Positions 6,244-14,661 of a stretch of 64,000 nucleotides of DNA are shown piece after piece. Position 1 is the stretch's first letter. Every line of letters begins with the position of its first letter. Origin of the DNA: Anaerolineales bacterium (GTDB lineage: Bacteria; Chloroflexota; Anaerolineae; 4572-78; J111); contig JABTUK010000003.1 in the NCBI GenBank assembly GCA_015075405.1, positions 868,001 to 932,000 of the forward strand, written 5' to 3'. The notes under the pieces are model-generated. The model worked only from the letters and a program-made list of their open reading frames with translations. It made no database searches and had not been told where the DNA came from. Made by a program: the position numbers and the translations under genes.

Positions 6244-8679
6244 ATGAGCGCAATTAAGCCACTGCAACCGGCCATGCTGCGCCGTCATTGCGATCCTGAG
6301 AGCTTTTCCTTTGAAACGACAGCCGAGTTGGAAGAGCTGACGGAGATTGTCGGGCAAGCTCGGGCGGTCGAAGCGGTCCGGTTTGGCATTGACATCCGGC
6401 GAGAAGGTTATAATTTATTTGTGCTGGGCCCGCCCGGCATTGGCAAACATTCGCTGGTGCGGCAATTTCTGGAACAAGAAGTTGGGGCCAAACCGACTCC
6501 GGCTGACTGGTGCTATGTTAACAACTTTGAGCAGCCGCACAAACCCCACGTTTTGCGCCTGCCTCCTGGTCAGGGTCAAACCCTCTGCCAGGACATGAGC
6601 CAACTGGTGGAAGAATTGCGCACCACCATCCCGGCGGTATTTGATAGCGAGGATTACCGAACGCGCAAACAAGGACTGGAAGAGGAATTTAAGGAACGAG
6701 AAGAAAAGGCCTTTGCCGAACTCAAGCGACGCGCTACGGAGCACGGCTTTGCTTTAATGAAGACGCCGGTCGGGCTGGCCTTTGCCCCCGTGCAAGACGG
6801 CCACGTGCTTACTCCCGAACAGTTCGATAAGCTGTCGGCGACCGAACAGGAACGTATCACCACCAAACTGACCGAGTTGCAAGAACAACTCCAGACCACA
6901 ATTCAGCAGGGGCCTCGCTGGGAGCGAGAGTTTCGGGAGCGGCTGAAGGCGCTTAATCATGAGATCACTTTGCTGGCGGTGGGCCATTTGGTAGACGAAC
7001 TGCGGGAGAAATATGTTGAACTGCCAGAGGTTGTCAACTATCTCAATGCGGTCCAGCAAGATATCGTCGAAAATACGGATGACTTTCGCCCGGCCGAGGA
7101 GCCATCGCCGGCTGCTGCTCTGGGATTTTCCTTGCCCGGACCCGTAAAAGACTCATCCCCTTTTCGACGTTATCAAGTCAATCTGCTGGTGGATAACAGC
7201 GCTACTCAGGGTACGCCGGTTATCTACGAGGATCACCCGACTCACCAAAACCTGGTCGGCAAGGTAGAACATCTGGTAACCCAGATGGGAGCATTGACCA
7301 CCGATTTTACCTTGATCAGACCCGGCGCTTTGCATCGGGCCAACGGGGGCTATCTGGTGCTGGATGCGCATAAAGTACTGCTGCAACCTTATGCCTGGGA
7401 GCAGCTCAAACGCGCCCTGCGCTCCGGCGAGATCCGCATCGAATCACTGCAACAGATCTTTGGCCTAATCAGCACCGTCTCGCTGGAACCCGAACCGATC
7501 CCGCTCCAGGTGAAGATTGTTCTGGTTGGCGAACGGTTGTTGTATTATTTGCTTTACACGTATGACCCTGACTTTGCCGAGCTGTTTAAGGTGGAAGCAG
7601 ACTTTGAGGAGCAGATGGAGCGCACGCCTGAAAATGATTTGCTCTATGCCCGCCTGGTGGGCGCCTTGGCCCGCAAGGAGGGCCTGCGCCACTTTGACCG
7701 GACGGCAGTGGCGCAGGTCATCGAACGCAGCGCCCGGCTGGCCGGCGACGCGGAGAAGCTATCCACCCATATGCAAAGCATCGCCGATTTGCTGCGCGAG
7801 GCCGACTATTGGGCCGGTCAAGCCGGCCGCCCGGTGGTCAGCGCCGGAGATGTGCAGCAAGCAATTGAAGCTCAGATTTATCGCGCCGACCGGCTGCGCC
7901 AGCGGATTCAAGAAGAGATGCAACGGGAAACAATTTTGATTGATACACAAGGAGAAAAGGTCGGCCAGATCAATGGGTTGTCGGTTATGACGCTGGGGAG
8001 TTATGCCTTTGGCCGGCCTAGCCGCATTACCGCCCGGGTCTGGCTGGGCAAGGGTCAAGTGGTGGACATCGAACGGGAGGTTGAGTTGGGTGGGCCAATC
8101 CATTCTAAAGGGGTGCTCATCCTATCCGGCTTTTTGGGAGCGCGCTACGCGCTAGAACGACCCCTATCATTATCGGCCAGCCTGGTTTTTGAGCAGTCCT
8201 ACAGCGGCGTTGAAGGCGACAGCGCCTCCTCAGCCGAGTTGTACGCGCTGCTGTCGGCCCTGGCCGAAGCGCCGCTTAAGCAGTCGCTGGCCGTCACCGG
8301 GTCGGTTAACCAACACGGGCAAGTGCAGGCAATTGGCGGGGTCAACGAGAAGATTGAAGGCTTTTTTGACCTGTGCCGGGCCAGAGGCTTGACCGGGACG
8401 CAGGGGGTCTTGATCCCGGCGGCCAATGTGAAGCACCTGATGTTGCGTCAGGACGTGGTCGAGGCCGCCGCTGCCGGGAAGTTTCAAATTTATCCGGTAG
8501 AAACAATTGACCAGGGCATCGAAATTTTGACCGGGTTGCCGGCCGGCGAGCGAGACGAGGCCGGGAACTATCCCGAAGGCAGCCTCAACCAGCGAGTTGA
8601 GACGCGCTTAGCGGCCCTGGCCGACAAGTGGCGAGCCTTCAGCGCGCCCCCTGAAGCCAAACAGAAAGGCCAGCCATGA
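6244..8679 (+). CDS. Lon-like ATP-dependent protease (AAA_32 family)
   Basis: An 811-residue protein matching the soluble Lon-related proteases (the YcbZ-like group). It carries Walker A GPPGIGKH (62-69), a long charged coiled insertion from about 130 to 250, and a second ATPase half with NGGYLVLDAH near 375. The C-terminal Lon protease domain has the serine in EGDSASSAE near 660 and the lysine in GGVNEKIEGF near 703, so the catalytic dyad is intact. It should unfold and degrade proteins in the cytoplasm. It lacks the N-terminal substrate domain of classical Lon. The next gene (a Usp protein) overlaps it by four bases, so they are co-transcribed, pointing to a stress-linked role. Confidence 0.9.
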   Translation: MSAIKPLQPAMLRRHCDPESFSFETTAELEELTEIVGQARAVEAVRFGIDIRREGYNLFVLGPPGIGKHSLVRQFLEQEVGAKPTPADWCYVNNFEQPHKPHVLRLPPGQGQTLCQDMSQLVEELRTTIPAVFDSEDYRTRKQGLEEEFKEREEKAFAELKRRATEHGFALMKTPVGLAFAPVQDGHVLTPEQFDKLSATEQERITTKLTELQEQLQTTIQQGPRWEREFRERLKALNHEITLLAVGHLVDELREKYVELPEVVNYLNAVQQDIVENTDDFRPAEEPSPAAALGFSLPGPVKDSSPFRRYQVNLLVDNSATQGTPVIYEDHPTHQNLVGKVEHLVTQMGALTTDFTLIRPGALHRANGGYLVLDAHKVLLQPYAWEQLKRALRSGEIRIESLQQIFGLISTVSLEPEPIPLQVKIVLVGERLLYYLLYTYDPDFAELFKVEADFEEQMERTPENDLLYARLVGALARKEGLRHFDRTAVAQVIERSARLAGDAEKLSTHMQSIADLLREADYWAGQAGRPVVSAGDVQQAIEAQIYRADRLRQRIQEEMQRETILIDTQGEKVGQINGLSVMTLGSYAFGRPSRITARVWLGKGQVVDIEREVELGGPIHSKGVLILSGFLGARYALERPLSLSASLVFEQSYSGVEGDSASSAELYALLSALAEAPLKQSLAVTGSVNQHGQVQAIGGVNEKIEGFFDLCRARGLTGTQGVLIPAANVKHLMLRQDVVEAAAAGKFQIYPVETIDQGIEILTGLPAGERDEAGNYPEGSLNQRVETRLAALADKWRAFSAPPEAKQKGQP

Positions 8680-9557
8680 AGGAAGAAGATCGTGAATGGG
8701 CCATCCGGCGGATTCTGGTGGCGCTGGACTCGTCGCGTCACAGTTTGGCCGCCCTGAAAGCGGCGGCGGAATTGGCAACTCGGCTCAAAGCGGAACTGAT
8801 TGGGCTTTTTGTAGAAGATATCAATTTGCTGCGGCTGGCCGGGTTGCCCTTTGCCCGGGAAATACGCTATCCCTCAGCCGTGATTCAAGAAATGGAAAGC
8901 TCTCGGCTGGAAAGAGAATTAAAGGTACAAGCAGCTCAGGCCCGCCAAGCCCTGATGACTGCTGCGGAACAGGCCCAGGTGGCCTGGTCTTTCCGGGTAG
9001 TCCGGGGGCAGGTTACGGCGGAGGTGCTGGCGGCGGCTCTGGAGGCGGACCTGCTCAGTTTGGGCATAGCCAGTGGGCCGGCGACCCGGCGGGGTCAAAT
9101 GGGTTCTACGGCTCGCACCGTAGCTGTCGAAGCGCCGCGGGCGGTGCTTTTGCTCCAACAGGGCGAGAAGATTAGAGGGCCAATTTTGGTTACGTACGAT
9201 GGCTCGCCCGCCGCCAGACAGGCGTTGGCGATGGCCGTTCATCTTGCTCAAACAACTGAGCCGGTTAACCGGCTGACCTTGACGGTGCTGATCCTGGCCG
9301 GCGAGGAGATGCTTGACACAGCGCAGCGTTTAGAACGAGAGGTGACTGCCTGGCTAGCAGAGCGCGGGCTTCAGGCCAATTGTCGCCGCCTGACCCGGAC
9401 TCATGTGTCTCACCTGGCCCAGGTGGTCCAGGCGGAGCAGGGTGGCCTGCTGGTATTGAACGGCCCAAGATTATCTATTCAAATTGAAACTATCCAGGCG
9501 CTCCTGGATCAGATAGATTGTCCGATCCTGTTGGTTAGGAGTTCGGGGGAACAATAG
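8676..9557 (+). CDS. Tandem universal stress protein (UspA family)
   Basis: A 293-residue protein made of two Usp domains, roughly 10-165 and 170-290. The first begins RRILVALDSSRHSLAALKAA and ends with ARTVAVEAPRAVLLL, in place of the usual G-S-x9-G-S-V-x-x nucleotide loop. The second begins GPILVTYDGSPAARQAL and ends CPILLVRSSG. The start overlaps the Lon-like gene (ATGA), and a kinase-like gene follows with a short gap. Usp proteins bind nucleotides and help survival in starvation or stress. The partner or signal here is unknown. Confidence 0.85.
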   Translation: MKEEDREWAIRRILVALDSSRHSLAALKAAAELATRLKAELIGLFVEDINLLRLAGLPFAREIRYPSAVIQEMESSRLERELKVQAAQARQALMTAAEQAQVAWSFRVVRGQVTAEVLAAALEADLLSLGIASGPATRRGQMGSTARTVAVEAPRAVLLLQQGEKIRGPILVTYDGSPAARQALAMAVHLAQTTEPVNRLTLTVLILAGEEMLDTAQRLEREVTAWLAERGLQANCRRLTRTHVSHLAQVVQAEQGGLLVLNGPRLSIQIETIQALLDQIDCPILLVRSSGEQ

Positions 9558-9587
9558 ATGAATAGTTACAAAGAAAGGAGTGACGCG

Positions 9588-10319
9588 ATGGCAGTCATAA
9601 CTATTTCTCGACAGTATGGCAGTGGCGGCGACGAAATTGCCGCTCGTCTCTGCGAGGTATTGGGCTATCGTTTCTTTGACAAAAGGCTCATGGCCCAGGT
9701 AGCCACTGAAGCGGGTCTGTCATTGTCGGAGATGGTAGATTTTTCTGAAGATAATTATAAGCTGCAAAACTTCTTCGAGCGCTTATTTGGGCGGCGTAGC
9801 TCGCGGGTGGTCATTCCCGCGAACGCTGAAATCGAAGGGGCCGGCAGCTCACGAAGTGATGTTTTCATTCCGGGTCTGGGGCTGCTTCCGTACGAAGTCC
9901 CCAACAGATTAGCCTTTAATGAAGTAGAAGAACAACCGGAGGAAACCAGGAGCATTACTCTTATCCAATCTATTGTCCAGGCAGCTTACAAGCATGGCAA
10001 TGTTGTGATTGTGGGCCGGGGTGGGCAGGCCATTCTCAAAGACAAACCTGATGTCCTGCACGTGCGGATTGTCGCCTCATTAGACGCCCGGGCGCAACGG
10101 CTGCACGAACAGGCAAACTTTAGCCTGGGTGGGGCCCAAGACAGCGCCATCCAACACGATCGAGCTTCAGCCGAATACCTGAAACGTTTCTACGATGTTG
10201 ACTGGACTGACCCGATCCTGTATGATTTGGTGATCAATACTACCAAATTGGGCCTCGAAGGGGCAACCCAACTCATCGTTGACGCCGTTAGTCGTCTGCC
10301 TGCGGCAAAGCCGGCCTAA
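9588..10319 (+). CDS. Cytidylate-kinase-like family protein
   Basis: From ATG 9588 the protein is 243 residues. GAAAGGAG (9573-9580) lies seven bases before this ATG, making it a better start than ATG 9558. It opens AVITISRQYGSGGDEIA, the P-loop-like motif of the cytidylate-kinase-like family (Pfam Cytidylate_kin2), followed by FFDKRL and, later, IVGRGGQAIL and HVRIVASLDARAQR. It is probably a nucleoside monophosphate kinase fold with a specialised, unproven role, since the real CMP kinase is normally a different gene. It directly follows the Usp gene. An insert around 90-130 is larger than in the core family. Confidence 0.75.
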   Translation: MAVITISRQYGSGGDEIAARLCEVLGYRFFDKRLMAQVATEAGLSLSEMVDFSEDNYKLQNFFERLFGRRSSRVVIPANAEIEGAGSSRSDVFIPGLGLLPYEVPNRLAFNEVEEQPEETRSITLIQSIVQAAYKHGNVVIVGRGGQAILKDKPDVLHVRIVASLDARAQRLHEQANFSLGGAQDSAIQHDRASAEYLKRFYDVDWTDPILYDLVINTTKLGLEGATQLIVDAVSRLPAAKPA

Positions 10320-10381
10320 TTGGCCGCCCAATATCGCGGTCATCCCAGGTGATGCGCGAATAGATTTGAACAAGGAAGGTC

Positions 10382-11470
10382 ATGACTAAAAGCAAAAACC
10401 GCCTGACCCGTCTGCAAGCCCTGATGGCAGCGGCTGGGGTGGATCTGGTTGCCATTGGCCCAACAGCCAACATGCGTTACCTGTTGGGTTATGTGCCCCA
10501 CCCCGACGAGCGGCTGTGCTTGCTGCTTGTCTCCGCGGAGCGAGTGAACATGGTTGTCCCCACTTTAAATGCCGGCGATGTAGCCGCGCATACCGACCTG
10601 CCCCTGGAACGGTGGCCCGATGCGGACGGGCCATTGCCAGCCCTCCAGCGGGCGGTATCCGGCCTGTCGGTCAAGCGGCTGGCAATGGATGGAACGATGC
10701 GGGCCGATTTTTTGCTGTCCCTGTTGAACGCCACAACCCCGGCGGAAACGATCACCGTTGAAGGGCTACTGGCTCCCCTACGGGCGCGCAAATCGGCGGA
10801 GGAAATTGAGGCGCTGGCCCTGGCTGCAGCCCAGGCCGGGCGAGTCATGCAGGCGGCGATGGACGCTTGCCGGCCCGGCCTAAGCGAAGCCGAGGTGGCC
10901 TGGACGGTGGAGGAGACCTTTCGCAAAGATGGGGCCGAGGCGGTTACTTTTTCCCTGGTTGCCTCCGGCCCCAACGGGGCTTTTCCGCATCATCACAGCG
11001 GGCCGCGCCGGCTGCAAGCCGGTGATGCCGTTATCATTGATATTGGGGCCACCTTAAACGGTTATCAATCAGATATAACCCGCATGGTCTTCATCGGCGA
11101 ACCGCCGGCCGACTTTTTGAGGGCGTACGAAGCAGTTTTGACGGCCAATGAACGTGGCCGGGCCGCGGTCAGGCCGGGGGCGATGGCCCAGGAGGTAGAC
11201 CAGGCCACGCGCGGCGTGCTGGAGTCCGCCGGTTATGGCGACATCTTCATCCACCGTACCGGGCACGGCCTGGGGCTAGAGATTCACGAAGCGCCCTACA
11301 TTATGGCCGGCAACGAGCAAATTTTAGAAGAAGGTATGGTCTTCAGCGTGGAACCAGGCGTTTATCTGCCGGGGCAGTTTGGCATCCGTATTGAAGACAT
11401 TGTGGCCGTGACGGCTACGGGCGTCCGCACTCTGACCGACTTTGACCGCCAGTTGGTTGTAAAGAAGTAA
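10382..11470 (+). CDS. M24-family aminopeptidase, Xaa-Pro type
   Basis: A 362-residue protein with a creatinase N-terminal domain and an M24 pita-bread domain. The metal ligands are visible: the two aspartates of VIIDIGATLNGYQSDIT near 220-232, the histidine of GHGLGLEIHE near 294, and the glutamates of FSVEPGVY near 326 and GIRIEDIV near 340. The length and the HHHSGPR segment fit prolidase or Xaa-Pro aminopeptidase, which trims Xaa-Pro dipeptide ends in the cytoplasm. AAGGAAGG precedes the ATG. It is the last gene of the co-oriented run that begins with gatC. Confidence 0.88.
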   Translation: MTKSKNRLTRLQALMAAAGVDLVAIGPTANMRYLLGYVPHPDERLCLLLVSAERVNMVVPTLNAGDVAAHTDLPLERWPDADGPLPALQRAVSGLSVKRLAMDGTMRADFLLSLLNATTPAETITVEGLLAPLRARKSAEEIEALALAAAQAGRVMQAAMDACRPGLSEAEVAWTVEETFRKDGAEAVTFSLVASGPNGAFPHHHSGPRRLQAGDAVIIDIGATLNGYQSDITRMVFIGEPPADFLRAYEAVLTANERGRAAVRPGAMAQEVDQATRGVLESAGYGDIFIHRTGHGLGLEIHEAPYIMAGNEQILEEGMVFSVEPGVYLPGQFGIRIEDIVAVTATGVRTLTDFDRQLVVKK

Positions 11471-11495
11471 ACTCAACTTAGTAACAAACTTTTAG

Positions 11496-12485
11496 CTATC
11501 GCCGCTCTAACAGTTCCTCAATCTCCTGCATCTGGGCCGGGGTCAGCGGGCCAAAGCGCATCGCCCCGGCGTTTTCCTCCACCTGAGCGACAGTTTTAAA
11601 ACCGGGAATCGGGATCGTCTGCTCACTGCGTCCCCAAATCCAGGCCAAAGCGCCTTGAACCAGACTCCGCCCATTGCTGGTTAGAATTTCCCGGATGGCC
11701 TCCAGCCGCTCCAGAAACTCCGGACGTGGTCTTCCTTCGTGGAAATATGATACCCACTCATGGCCGCTGCCGCGCACATCATCCGCCGGCAGAACAGACT
11801 GGGCATTGAACTTGCCGCTCAAAAAGCCCATGGCCAATGGACTGCGATTAATGCTGGCCAGGTTATGGCGCTCGCACAACTCGACTAACTCACGGGCATT
11901 CTCAAAAACATTCAAATTATGCTGGATGGCTGCGCAATGGGGCTTATCCGCAAATAAACGGCTACAAGCAAGATCATCCGTGCTCCAGCCATAGGCCCGG
12001 ATCAGTCCTTCCGCCTGTAACTTTTCCAACGTTTCGGCCACCCCTTCGGCCTGCTGCGGGGGCAAGGACCAGATATGCAGTTGGTACAAATCCAGGTAGT
12101 CTGTTTTCAAACGCCGCAAAGAGGCTTCGCAGGCCCGGCGGATGTAGGCAGGTGAGGCATCCTGGCCGGTGAGTTCGCGCCGTTCCTCGTCATAAGTATG
12201 GCCAAACTTGGTGGCAATCACGACATCAGGCCGGCGACCGGCCAGCGCCTGGCCCAAAATACGTTCGCTGTGTCCTGTGCCATAGGCATCGGCCGTGTCA
12301 AAGAAAGTGACCCCCAGATCAATAGCCCGGTGGATGGCGCGAATAGACTCGTTGTCGTCTACCGCTCCCCAGCCGTCAGCCTTGCCATCCATCTGGAAAG
12401 GGCCGCCGATGGCCCAACACCCCAGGCCCATGGCGCTGACTTCGATGCCGGATTTCCCTAACTTTCTGCTCAAGGTTGTATTCAT
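11496..12485 (-). CDS. Aldo/keto reductase
   Basis: A 329-residue (alpha/beta)8 reductase. FFDTADAYGTGHSE contains the catalytic Asp and Tyr, VIATKFG the Lys, and DLYQLHIW the His, so the tetrad is complete. The C-terminal GFKTVAQVEEN segment fits the NADPH-binding end of the general YhdN/Tas-like group. GGGGAGACAAATTTT precedes the ATG. It is transcribed away from the MocR regulator at 12761, which may control it. The substrate is unknown. A heptamer array and a family F core lie directly upstream. Confidence 0.88.
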   Translation of the reverse strand: MNTTLSRKLGKSGIEVSAMGLGCWAIGGPFQMDGKADGWGAVDDNESIRAIHRAIDLGVTFFDTADAYGTGHSERILGQALAGRRPDVVIATKFGHTYDEERRELTGQDASPAYIRRACEASLRRLKTDYLDLYQLHIWSLPPQQAEGVAETLEKLQAEGLIRAYGWSTDDLACSRLFADKPHCAAIQHNLNVFENARELVELCERHNLASINRSPLAMGFLSGKFNAQSVLPADDVRGSGHEWVSYFHEGRPRPEFLERLEAIREILTSNGRSLVQGALAWIWGRSEQTIPIPGFKTVAQVEENAGAMRFGPLTPAQMQEIEELLERR

Positions 12486-12509
12486 AAAATTTGTCTCCCC
12501 TCTGAAAAT

Positions 12510-12580
12510 AGTAGCCAGTAATCAGTAGTCAGTAGCCAGAAGGCATTTTCATCATGAGTGGTGTGCCCTGGGCTCGTGAC
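12510..12580. repeat. Heptamer array next to family F core, copy 1
   Basis: AGTAGCC, AGTAATC, AGTAGTC and AGTAGCC units (12510-12537) are followed by TTTTCATCATGAGTGGTGTG and CCCTGGGCTCGTGAC (12545-12580). It lies just upstream of the aldo/keto reductase start. Confidence 0.6.
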
Positions 12581-12760
12581 AACTTCTAAAAAATAAACCG
12601 GTCGGATGGTAATGTAGCCTGATTTTAAATGATAACCGGTATTATTGGTAGTCCCACCTTGTAGGTATTTTAATAAGTCCAATTTCTAATATTGATAAGT
12701 GGAACTATCTAAAAATACAAAAATAGATATACTATATCATCAGCTAAGGAGATGAATAAG

Positions 12761-14242
12761 ATGCGTATTCCCCTCGATCGGCAGAGCGCCGTGCCCCTCT
12801 ATCAGCAGATCGAAACCTATCTGCGGCAGCATATTCTTTCAGGCAGCCTCGCCCCTGAAACACGCTTGCCCGCCACCCGCCAACTGGCCCAAGATTTGGG
12901 GGTCAGCCGAATCACGGTCAAAAATGCTTATGCTGAATTGGAAAGTGAGGGTTTGATTGGCAGCCGGGAAGGGAGTGGCACTTATGTGCTGCCGCCTGGT
13001 CCGCTCCCGGCTTTTGAGAAAAGCGAGGCGGATATTTCCTGGCCGCTGTGGCAGCAAGATGTGCAGATGGAGGATGAAATAACCAAGGATAGAGTTTTGG
13101 CTCAACCATCGCCGCGCGCCCACCATCCCCAGCCCATTGCTTTTACCGGCGTGGGCGATCCCCGCCAGTTCCCGCTCAAAGATTTCTACCAGGCCCTGCA
13201 GACAGTGATACGGCGGGATGGGGTTGCGGCGCTGGAATATGGCGAATTTGGCCGGGGTTACCCGCCCCTGCGTAAAACTATCGCCCACGTTTTAGCCAGT
13301 CAGGGTATCCAGACCCACCCCGATCATGTCCTTATTACCTCCGGCTCACAGCAAGCCCTGGCGCTGGTTTGCCAGATTCTACTCAGACCGGGCGATGTCA
13401 TCCTGGTGGAAAATCCAACCTACAACTTCGCCCTGGACTTATGCCGCTCGCTCCAGCTGAAAATTGTGGGGGTTCCACTGGATGAGCATGGCCTGCGGGT
13501 TGATAGCCTGGAACCTTTACTCCAACAGTATCATCCCAAACTGCTCTACACCATTCCCAATTTTCAAAACCCAACCGGGGCTTGTTTGAGCGGGGCGCGA
13601 CGACGCCAGTTGATGGCGCTGGCCGATCGTTATAATCTGCCTATTTTGGAAGATGATTTTGTGGGCGATTTACGCTATGAGGGACGCGCCCAACCGGCCA
13701 TTAAAGCCCTTGACCCAGGCGGGCGAGTCATTTATATCGGCACTTTTTCCAAGATGTTGATGCCGGGTTTGCGGGTGGGCTTTCTGGTAGCGGAGGGTCC
13801 CATCTTTGGCCGGCTGGTCAATAGCAAGCGGGTCAATGATCTCACCACCTCCCCGCTGATACAACGGACCCTGGATGAATACGTTACCATTGGCCGTTAC
13901 CAGGCTCATTTGCGGCGTTCTGGCCGCATCTATCGCCAACGACGAGATACGATGGTGGCGGCAATTAAACGTTATTTACCGGCGGAGGTCAAGATTAATC
14001 CTCCCCAGGGTGGATTGTTTATCTGGCTGCGCTTGCCAGAAAATACATCTGCGCTAGATTTACTGCCGCTGGCCGCCGCAGCAGGAGTAGAATTTGCGCC
14101 TGGTTCCCGGTTTTTCGCCAACCCCGCCGAGGGGGAAAGCTACTTGCGGCTCAATTTTGCCACCCAAACGCCTGAAGATATCGAAGAAGGGGTGCGGCGA
14201 TTAGGATTGGCGTTAAGGCGATTGAGGGCTAAGGTTACATAA
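12761..14242 (+). CDS. MocR/PdxR-type GntR regulator with aminotransferase domain
   Basis: The protein is 493 residues from ATG 12761, chosen because AAGGAG (12746-12751) is nine bases away; ATG 12752 is too close. An N-terminal GntR winged helix (PLYQQIETYLRQHILSG, then TRLPATRQLAQDLGVSR) is joined to a class I aminotransferase-like domain. The PLP lysine sits in GTFSKMLMPGLR near 329, and YTIPNFQNPTG is the aminotransferase signature. MocR proteins regulate vitamin B6, GABA, taurine or related genes using PLP or an amino compound as effector. The divergent reductase is a candidate target. TATCTA and TAGATA (12706-12729) form a small dyad upstream. Confidence 0.9.
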   Translation: MRIPLDRQSAVPLYQQIETYLRQHILSGSLAPETRLPATRQLAQDLGVSRITVKNAYAELESEGLIGSREGSGTYVLPPGPLPAFEKSEADISWPLWQQDVQMEDEITKDRVLAQPSPRAHHPQPIAFTGVGDPRQFPLKDFYQALQTVIRRDGVAALEYGEFGRGYPPLRKTIAHVLASQGIQTHPDHVLITSGSQQALALVCQILLRPGDVILVENPTYNFALDLCRSLQLKIVGVPLDEHGLRVDSLEPLLQQYHPKLLYTIPNFQNPTGACLSGARRRQLMALADRYNLPILEDDFVGDLRYEGRAQPAIKALDPGGRVIYIGTFSKMLMPGLRVGFLVAEGPIFGRLVNSKRVNDLTTSPLIQRTLDEYVTIGRYQAHLRRSGRIYRQRRDTMVAAIKRYLPAEVKINPPQGGLFIWLRLPENTSALDLLPLAAAAGVEFAPGSRFFANPAEGESYLRLNFATQTPEDIEEGVRRLGLALRRLRAKVT

Positions 14243-14436
14243 ATATGAGAGCGTTCGGAAACTGTTTCGCTGGCCTGACCCGCCCCGGCATAAATGCCAG
14301 GGCTACCCAACAGCGCCGGGTGAACCCGGCTTTAGCCCGATTCATCGGGCGCTGTTCTGTAGTCCGGCGACTTCATCGCCGGACGAGCGCCGGTAGACAG
14401 GCTAACTGGGAGTTTCCGAATGCTCTCAAATATGAG
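14241..14436. mobile_element. MITE-like element (family D), copy 1, with flanking direct repeats
   Basis: The ends GAGAGCGTTCGGAAACT and AGTTTCCGAATGCTCTC are inverted repeats (16 of 17 match). AAATATGAG occurs at both 14241-14249 and 14428-14436, like a target-site duplication. The interior folds strongly: AACAGCGCC/GGCGCTGTT arms enclose GGGT/ACCC and CCCGAT/ATCGGG hairpins, followed by CCGGCGA/TCGCCGG. No protein is encoded. Copy 2 is at 49961-50167. Confidence 0.7.
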
Positions 14437-14510
14437 TTACGCAGTTGGGGCGTAGTTTAGGACTTTATGCCCGCCCACAAGGGGCTAAACTACCTTGAAC
14501 TGCGTAACTC
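14434..14510. repeat. Perfect 13-base inverted repeat with nested 9-base arms
   Basis: GAGTTACGCAGTT (14434-14446) pairs exactly with AACTGCGTAACTC (14498-14510). Inside, GTAGTTTAG (14452-14460) pairs with CTAAACTAC (14485-14493). The stem is long enough to end transcription of the MocR gene, but there is no T run. Confidence 0.7.
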
Positions 14511-14515
14511 CTAGT

Positions 14516-14612
14516 TTCAGTGGATCCAAATTTCCCGTAGGGCGGCATAGGGATGCCACCCGCTGACGCATAGGGATGCGCCAGCTACAGTGAAAAATTG
14601 GATCTACTGAGT
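14516..14612. repeat. Inverted repeat family B, variant copy 1
   Basis: The ends match family B (TCAGTGGATCCAAATTT and AAAATTGGATCTACTGA), but the centre is replaced by ATAGGGATG-containing repeats instead of the CACGTGGGCGTGC palindrome. Confidence 0.7.
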
Positions 14613-14661
14613 TTATTTGTTTGCTCCTGACCTCCGTGACCGAACATCTAGCCAGGACAGC

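Noticed and set aside
14245-14460. A 71-codon open frame after the MocR gene
   Set aside because: It coincides with the family D element, has no RBS, and is disrupted in the other copy.
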